A DNA stretch of 54,529 bases from Solirubrobacterales bacterium. GTDB taxonomy: Bacteria; Actinomycetota; Thermoleophilia; Solirubrobacterales; Solirubrobacteraceae. Both the position numbers and the translations under genes were made by a program. The stretch spans positions 1-54,529 of the forward strand of contig DAHUYL010000155.1 in NCBI GenBank assembly GCA_027315255.1, read 5' to 3'. Under the pieces are notes generated by a model that was not told the DNA's origin, searched no databases, and saw only the letters and a program-made list of their open reading frames with translations. This document shows, one piece after another, positions 50,425 through 54,529 of this stretch. Every line of letters starts with the position of its first letter. The stretch's first letter is position 1.

Positions 50425-51101
50425 GCCTTCGCTCCCATGTCTGCGAGCAGCTCGCCGGGTGGCACGTACATCGTCGAGTACGCCCGATGCCACACCACCC
50501 GCCCATCCGCGTCCAGCAGCATGAACGCATGCCCGTCCTGGGTCGGATGCTCCATCCCGCCGTGGCCGAGCATCCCGTACGCAGCCGACATGCGCGTCGT
50601 CGGATCGGCCAGCAGCGGCGTGTGGATCCCGTACTGGCCGGCGGCCTGCGCAAGCTCCGAGGCGGTGTCGGTCGTGATGCTGACCAGGCGAATCCCGTCC
50701 CGCGCAAGCCCCCCGTAGTGCTGCAAATCAGCGGACTGGATGATGCACGGCGAGCAGCTGACCCCCTCGGAGAAGAACAGCAGCGTCTTGTGCCCCTCAA
50801 GCGACGCGCGCGTGACCTGCCTGCCGGTAACAGCGTCCGTCAGCGAGAAGCTCGGGGCCAGCGACCCAACCGGCGGACCTGCAGTCGTGGCGCCGAGCGT
50901 GCCCGCACCATCAACCGACGCGCCACCGCCAGTGCCGTTGTTCGTGATCGCGACGCCCACCAGCGTCACCGCGATCACGCCGACCGCGAGAATCCCGGCA
51001 TGACGCATCAGCCGTTGGCGCTTCACCCGTGCGCGCGCCAGCGCCTCCTGGCGCAGGCGCTCGGCGCGCGCTTGTTGCTTCTGTTCGAGTCGGTGGGACA
51101 T
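50421..51101 (-). CDS. membrane-anchored redoxin (TlpA/AhpC-TSA type)
   Basis: 226 aa. A basic, coiled N-terminus (EQKQQARAERLRQEALARAR), one TM helix (AGILAVGVIAVTLVGVAI), a Gly/Ser/Thr-rich linker and an extracytoplasmic thioredoxin fold (APSFSLTDAVTGRQVT, LLFFSEGVSCSPC with Cys116/Cys119, VSITTDTASELAQAA, GMEHPTQDGHAFMLLDADGRVVWHR). CcdA-type proteins reduce such redoxins. The start codon shares one base with the ccdA stop (TGATG). Confidence 0.87.
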   Translation of the reverse strand: MSHRLEQKQQARAERLRQEALARARVKRQRLMRHAGILAVGVIAVTLVGVAITNNGTGGGASVDGAGTLGATTAGPPVGSLAPSFSLTDAVTGRQVTRASLEGHKTLLFFSEGVSCSPCIIQSADLQHYGGLARDGIRLVSITTDTASELAQAAGQYGIHTPLLADPTTRMSAAYGMLGHGGMEHPTQDGHAFMLLDADGRVVWHRAYSTMYVPPGELLADMGAKA

Positions 51102-51982
51102 CAGTGCATCGCTCCTTCCAGGTCCGATTTGTCGGTGTCACAGCGCGCCGGGCGGCGGAGCGCTCGAAACGCGCCATACCCAGCCGCGACCGCGACCGCC
51201 AGCGCCAGCGCCCACCCGACCCCGGACGGTAGCGCCGTCGCAATCTCGCTCGCGCGCGCGTTCAACCAACGGCCGAGCGCCTTCTGAAACCCCGGTGCGC
51301 TGCGCGAGTTGCCGGTCACCGCCAGCACGATCAACAGCACGCCCAACAGCGCGAAGCTGACCCCGCCAACCAGCCGGCTGACGCTCGTCCGAACCCGCCG
51401 GCCGAAGAGCTCGAGAGAGATCTGCGGGTCGCGTGGGAGGCGGCGAAGCCGCCCGATCCCCAAAGCCGATAGCAGCAGCGGGGTGACCAGACCGAGCAGG
51501 TAGAACACGCCAAGCAGCGCGCCCGCCCACCACGACCCCGACACGCCCGCGATCGCAACCGCGCCCGCCAGCACCGGTGCGCAACACGCAGTTGCCGCCC
51601 CCGCGAACACGCCCATCACGTAGATCCCGACCAGGCCCGTGGGATCCCCACCGCCGGCGGCAGGCGCATGGCTCCACATCCAGCCGCGCAACGTCGCTAC
51701 CCCGACCACGACCATCACCGACCCACCCAGCACGAACATCGTCACATGGTTCGCGGCGATCAGCTGCGACAGCCCGGCCGCCCCGACCGTCAGCGGCCAC
51801 ACAACCGTCGCGACGCCGAGCACGAACACCCCGGTCATCGCCGCCGTGCGCCAGCGCCTCGCGCCCGCGACGCTCGCGAGATACGTCGGCAGCATCACGA
51901 ACGCGCAGCACGGCGCGAAGAACGCCACCATCCCGGCCAGAAACGCGGCCAGCGCCGAGCCTGTGAGCAGCGCCTCACCCAT
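51101..51982 (-). CDS. ccdA: CcdA/DsbD-like transmembrane thiol-disulfide carrier
   Basis: 293 aa, about 7 TM helices. It has two conserved redox cysteine regions: AFFAPCCAFVMLPTYLASVAG in TM1 (Cys25/Cys26) and GAATACCAPVLAGAVAIAG in the middle TM; each has CC before the conserved Pro or Ala-Pro. CcdA passes reducing equivalents from cytosolic thioredoxin across the membrane to extracytoplasmic thiol proteins, here most likely the redoxin encoded next. The C-terminal about 60 residues form an extra TM helix and a charged tail (RPARCDTDKSDLEGAMH) containing one further Cys. First gene of its operon. Confidence 0.87.
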   Translation of the reverse strand: MGEALLTGSALAAFLAGMVAFFAPCCAFVMLPTYLASVAGARRWRTAAMTGVFVLGVATVVWPLTVGAAGLSQLIAANHVTMFVLGGSVMVVVGVATLRGWMWSHAPAAGGGDPTGLVGIYVMGVFAGAATACCAPVLAGAVAIAGVSGSWWAGALLGVFYLLGLVTPLLLSALGIGRLRRLPRDPQISLELFGRRVRTSVSRLVGGVSFALLGVLLIVLAVTGNSRSAPGFQKALGRWLNARASEIATALPSGVGWALALAVAVAAGYGAFRALRRPARCDTDKSDLEGAMH

Positions 51983-52042
51983 CGCGGTCTGTCATCTCGG
52001 TCAGGATCACGATCGTCCTCACCGCAACGATCGGAACAGCCC

Positions 52043-52081
52043 ATGAAGGACCTGTGAAGACGCCGTGCGGAACCTGTGAAG
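52043..52081 (-). promoter_or_regulatory. 11-bp-phased GTGAAG repeats before ccdA
   Basis: ATGAAG 52043, GTGAAG 52054, GTGCGG 52065 and GTGAAG 52076: four units at exact 11-bp steps with the third degenerate, the same pattern as at 48033-48071. It lies 61-99 bp upstream of the ccdA start, fitting a direct-repeat site for an OmpR-type regulator. Confidence 0.6.
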
Positions 52082-52192
52082 TTCGAGACCTCCACGGGAA
52101 TCCGCGGATCGCGGCCAAGTCCCCTTGCCGGTCGCCAGTGAGGATGCGTTGACTGCCAGCCGCAGGTTCGGCGACCATCAGTCGCCTGCTGA

Positions 52193-52490
52193 CGGGTACT
52201 GGAGATCCAGACCAAGCTGCACCGATGGGCGACCGACGGTCCTGATCGTCGGTTCGATGACCTGTTCAACCTCGTCTGCGACCCGGCCTTCCGGACGGTC
52301 GGCTGGGATCGTGTGCGGGGTGATCGAGGGGCACGAACGGCCGGTGTCGACGGTGTGAGGCCACACTCGATCGGCGCCAAGGACGGCGAGGAGTTCCTGC
52401 GTGAGCTGCGAGACGATCTCAAGGCGCGCAGGTTCACCCCCCTGCCTGTGCGCGAGCGGATGATCCCGAAGACCGCGGGCAAGGTTGAGG
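52193..52490 (+). pseudogene. N-terminal fragment of a group II intron reverse transcriptase/maturase
   Basis: From about 52202 the frame reads IQTKLHRWATDGPDRRFDDL, then FNLVCDPAFRTVGWDRVRG, RGARTAGVDGVRP, FLRELRDDLKARRFTPLPV and RERMIPKTAGK. This is the conserved RT-0/RT-1 start of LtrA-type proteins. The similarity stops at about 52490, before the YADD catalytic region, and no intron domain V/VI is recognisable downstream. A TGA lies just upstream in frame at 52190. This is a truncated insertion remnant. Confidence 0.85.
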
Positions 52491-52634
52491 CGATTGGTAA
52501 TCGGTGTGGCTACTTCAGGACGAGTTGGAATAGCCTGGTAATCCGCTGTTTCTGGGGTCGTGGGGCGGGTGTTGCGGCGCGCTCGAACCGGGGTTATCGC
52601 CAGGTTGGGGCGATGACCCGGGTTTGAGCGGGGT

Positions 52635-52950
52635 TCAGGCGCCCCGGAGGCGGGGCCGGTCGCGGCCGTGGAGGGGTGAGCCGCGGGTGGCGAGGATCTG
52701 CTGCGCGGCGTGGTGTGAGAGGTCGCGCATCTCGTCGAGGATCTGTTCGAGCGAGCGGCGGTTGGCGATCCACTCCTGGTAGAGGGCGGCGTCGTCTGCG
52801 GGGAGCAGGCGGGAGATGGTGCGGCCTGAGCGCTTCCAGGAGAGCTGCCAGTAGGGGCCGTGGCGCTGTTCGGGGTCGGCGCAGCGGCAGTTGGGGTTCT
52901 GGCAGCAGCGGTAGCGGCAGACGAGCGATCCCTCGCAGGCGAACCCGAGA
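52635..52950 (-). pseudogene. DUF6788-like fragment
   Basis: The minus frame from about 52950 reads EGSLVCRYRCCQNPNCRCAD, then PEQRHGPYWQLSWKRSGRTI, RLLPADDAALYQEWIANRRS and LEQILDEMRDLS. The Cys-rich GSLV..RYR..CG.P.C.C pattern with HGPYW is that of small DUF6788-type proteins commonly found next to transposases. The 5' part is in a different frame from the sequence upstream, so the gene is fused to or disrupted by other mobile DNA. It has no clear start of its own. Confidence 0.6.
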
Positions 52951-52966
52951 TGGAGGATCGGCCTGC

Positions 52967-53203
52967 TCAAACGTGGGGAGCTACAAGCCCTGCACGTCGG
53001 CCGCGCAGCTCCTCGAGCGAGATGAGCTGTTCTGGTAGGCCTCGATGAGGCGTTGGATCGACTGGCTGGCGCGGGTGAGGTCGCGCTCGATCGGGTGGGT
53101 AGCGCAGACCCTTGTCGTGCGGCGCGCGCCCGGTCTGGACGCTCGCCAATGCAGCCGTTGAGCGCGCCCAGCCGGCGCGATCGAACGCGGATCTGGTTTG
53201 CAT
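52967..53203 (-). pseudogene. chimeric recombinase-like fragment
   Basis: AAGGAGG precedes ATG 53203 (MQTRSAFDRAG). The first about 35 residues, with GRAPHDKGLRYPPD, resemble the N-terminus of tyrosine recombinases I recall from related actinobacteria. After that the frame changes: another frame at 53010-53110 reads DLTRASQSIQRLIEAYQ and this frame resumes QLISLEELRGRRAGL, which looks like the coiled linker of large serine recombinases. The piece is a mosaic of broken site-specific recombinase sequence. Family assignments here are tentative. Confidence 0.4.
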
Positions 53204-53259
53204 GACGTCCTCCTTCTGGACGACGATCGAACACAACCATCCTGACCCGGGAGCCCGCG

Positions 53260-53655
53260 TTACGGGATCAGCTCGACGGTTTGGCCGAGCGTTCTGGCGA
53301 GCGCCTCGTCGAGCGTTGCTAGTCGCGCTGCGTGCTTGGCCGCGAGCGACGCGAGGTAGGCGTCGGTGACCTGGCGGTGGCCGGTGACGTGGTCAAGCGC
53401 TGCGTCTGAGTAAGAGATCGAATCCGGCCAGAATTCAGCCCGTTGTGACTGGCGCAGCGCCCCGAGCAGTGGCGCAGCGGTCGCGACGGTCTCGCCAGCT
53501 CTGATGAGGTATCGAAGCATTGCCCCCTCGGTGATCGGGCAAAGCGCGATCCGGTCCACGCCCGTCGTCCAGGCGGCGACACGTCCGTGATGTTCGTGTT
53601 CGGCGATCACCAGCGCGATCACCGCGTTCGCGTCGAGCAGGTAGGTGCTGCTCAC
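53260..53655 (-). CDS. vapC: PIN-domain ribonuclease toxin, VapC family
   Basis: 131 aa. The PIN acidic residues are visible: Asp8 in YLLDANAVIALV, Glu in CPITEGAMLRYL, Asp in QVTDAYLASLAAKH and Asp in ARLATLDEALAR. Length and order fit VapC. It overlaps the antitoxin gene by 4 bp (ATGA), antitoxin first, the normal toxin-antitoxin layout. It would cleave specific RNA when freed from VapB. Confidence 0.9.
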   Translation of the reverse strand: MSSTYLLDANAVIALVIAEHEHHGRVAAWTTGVDRIALCPITEGAMLRYLIRAGETVATAAPLLGALRQSQRAEFWPDSISYSDAALDHVTGHRQVTDAYLASLAAKHAARLATLDEALARTLGQTVELIP

Positions 53656-53882
53656 TCGCCGTCCAGCACATCGGCGACCTCGGCGGCAGTGACCGCCCGC
53701 CCGAGGCTGAGCACCGGGAACCCGCTCACCGGATCGGTGCTGACCTCAACGGGCTCGCCGAGCGCGGCAAGCCCGCGGACGGCCAGATCAGCAACGGTCG
53801 CCGAGAGGGACTGGTGACGCGACGCGGCGAGAGCTTGCGCGCGGCGATGCACCGCTGGTGGGAGGTCGACGGTGGTACGCAT
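53652..53882 (-). CDS. vapB: ribbon-helix-helix antitoxin, VapB-like
   Basis: 76 aa from ATG 53882 (MRTTVDLPPAVHRRAQALAA); ATGs at 53891 and 53894 are in frame. The N-terminus is an RHH/Arc-type DNA-binding motif (TTVDLPPAVHRRAQ followed by SLSATVADLAVRGL); the C-terminal half (FPVLSLGRAVTAAEVADVLDGE) would wrap the toxin. The extended -10-like TGCTACTAT lies just upstream in the gene direction, so transcription may start within a few bases of ATG 53882, giving a near-leaderless mRNA. It probably autorepresses the pair. Confidence 0.82.
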   Translation of the reverse strand: MRTTVDLPPAVHRRAQALAASRHQSLSATVADLAVRGLAALGEPVEVSTDPVSGFPVLSLGRAVTAAEVADVLDGE

Positions 53883-54074
53883 CAACTGCATCATAGTAGC
53901 ATCACGAGCGATGCAGTGTCGCCGTGACCCGCGTAGAGAAGTCCTCGGCCACCGACGCGATGACGGCCCGACGCGGCCTGCAGATACACATCCGAGGATG
54001 CGGTCGGTCCAAGAGGCGTTCCGCTGAACGTCCCGGCGCGTCTGCGACGACTCCAGCTCCCGCCCTAGACTCAA

Positions 54075-54158
54075 CGAGCGAGCCTCATACGTCGAGCATT
54101 GGTTCGGGGCTGTTTCGGGAGCCGGTTGGTTGTCGAGGTTCGGTATGAGCCTCGCTCG
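54075..54158. repeat. long inverted repeat near the right edge
   Basis: CGAGCGAGCCTCATAC (54075-54090) and GTATGAGCCTCGCTCG (54143-54158) pair over 16 bp with one mismatch, enclosing 52 bp. The rest of 53895-54285 shows no supported gene. It may be the end of the transposon whose transposase fragment begins about 200 bp to the right, or a terminator. Confidence 0.5.
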
Positions 54159-54378
54159 TGGGGCGCTGCGTGCGGGAGCGCGGGTCGTGGTCCGGGGGTG
54201 GGCCTGGTCTGGTGAGGGGATCGTGGTCGCCGGGCGCGGGCGTGGGGTGGTGGCCAGGCGTAGTGGGGATACTCCCGTGGTCTAGGCAGAGGCATATGAA
54301 CCGCAGCTCCCTCCCCGAGGGCCAAACCCTCGTTTCAGAGCCTCCGTCAGACCCAGGGCAGCTCGAGACGCGCTGCGC

Positions 54379-54529
54379 AGCACCGGCCCTGAGCGCTGGC
54401 TCTCCTTCGAGATCAGCGAAACCACGCAGGACAGCTACCGCCAGGAGAAACGCGGCCGCCCCGGCGAGCAGACCCGCTACCGCAAGACCGCCAAGACGAT
54501 CTTCACGCTCACCTTCCACATCAACGACC
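54379..54529 (+). CDS. transposase fragment, continues beyond the window
   Basis: The frame reads ERWLSFEISETTQDSYRQEK, then RGRPGEQTRYRKTAKTIFTL and TFHIND, and runs off the right edge. The acidic segment followed by KRGRPG and a beta-strand-like stretch resembles the middle region of IS1634/IS4-like transposases, just before the second half of the catalytic domain. The frame is open upstream to 54286 but without a usable start, so the 5' part is probably missing or frameshifted. The family assignment is tentative. Confidence 0.4.

Overview
The window is very GC-rich, with mostly GTG/ATG starts and tight ATGA/GTGA overlaps. Together with F420-type LLM oxidoreductases, rhaSTPQ-type transport and class II TrpB, this points to a high-GC actinobacterium, most likely Thermoleophilia/Solirubrobacterales. 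The taxonomic placement is inference from gene content. The sequence reads as a chromosomal segment with two conserved blocks separated by decaying accessory DNA.

Layout. 1-1.5 kb: an IS110-family element in a fragment of an exported protein; its left non-coding end carries a readable bridge RNA whose four guides match the element's own two junctions. 1.6-14.4 kb: ROK sugar kinase, RecQ, MMPL exporter, PAS-GGDEF-EAL, class II TrpB, an ECF-sigma/YCII remnant, MmcQ/YjbR protein, a small orphan gene with a LexA-like box, a methyltransferase and an nfeD-slipin pair. 14.4-28 kb: one long L-rhamnose operon (ABC importer rhaSTPQ, kinase rhaB, isomerase rhaI, fused aldolase/dehydrogenase rhaD) that continues directly into lutABC and a DeoR-type regulator. 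The encoded route is rhamnose -> rhamnulose -> rhamnulose-1-P -> DHAP + lactaldehyde -> lactate -> pyruvate. Similar operator-like sequences lie before rhaS and before the regulator.

28-33 kb is a decay zone: a phospholipase C pseudogene split by a 417-bp MITE-like element with terminal inverted repeats and an 8-bp target duplication, GNAT and unknown-function genes, an LLM oxidoreductase, an MBL-fold gene broken by a 5-bp duplication, and dispersed C-rich/G-rich hairpin repeats. 33-38.9 kb: an LLM oxidoreductase followed by a Tm-1-like (UPF0261)/PEP-hydrolase-like/cupin/M24 peptidase/DAO-type oxidase cluster, which looks like an uncharacterised catabolic cluster. 39-43 kb: GH79 glycosidase, SDR, a LigD fragment and a double-DUF427 protein.

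43.5-52 kb is a minus-strand envelope redox/metal island: SHOCT protein, Gly/Met-rich PepSY-like protein and a two-component system; then CcdA, a membrane-anchored redoxin, a small CxxC protein and a second two-component system; then a cupredoxin and DoxX. Each of its three transcription units has 11-bp-phased direct repeats 38-100 bp upstream of its first gene, as expected for OmpR-type regulators. 52-54.5 kb is a graveyard of mobile-element fragments (group II intron RT, DUF6788, recombinase, transposase) around a VapBC toxin-antitoxin pair.
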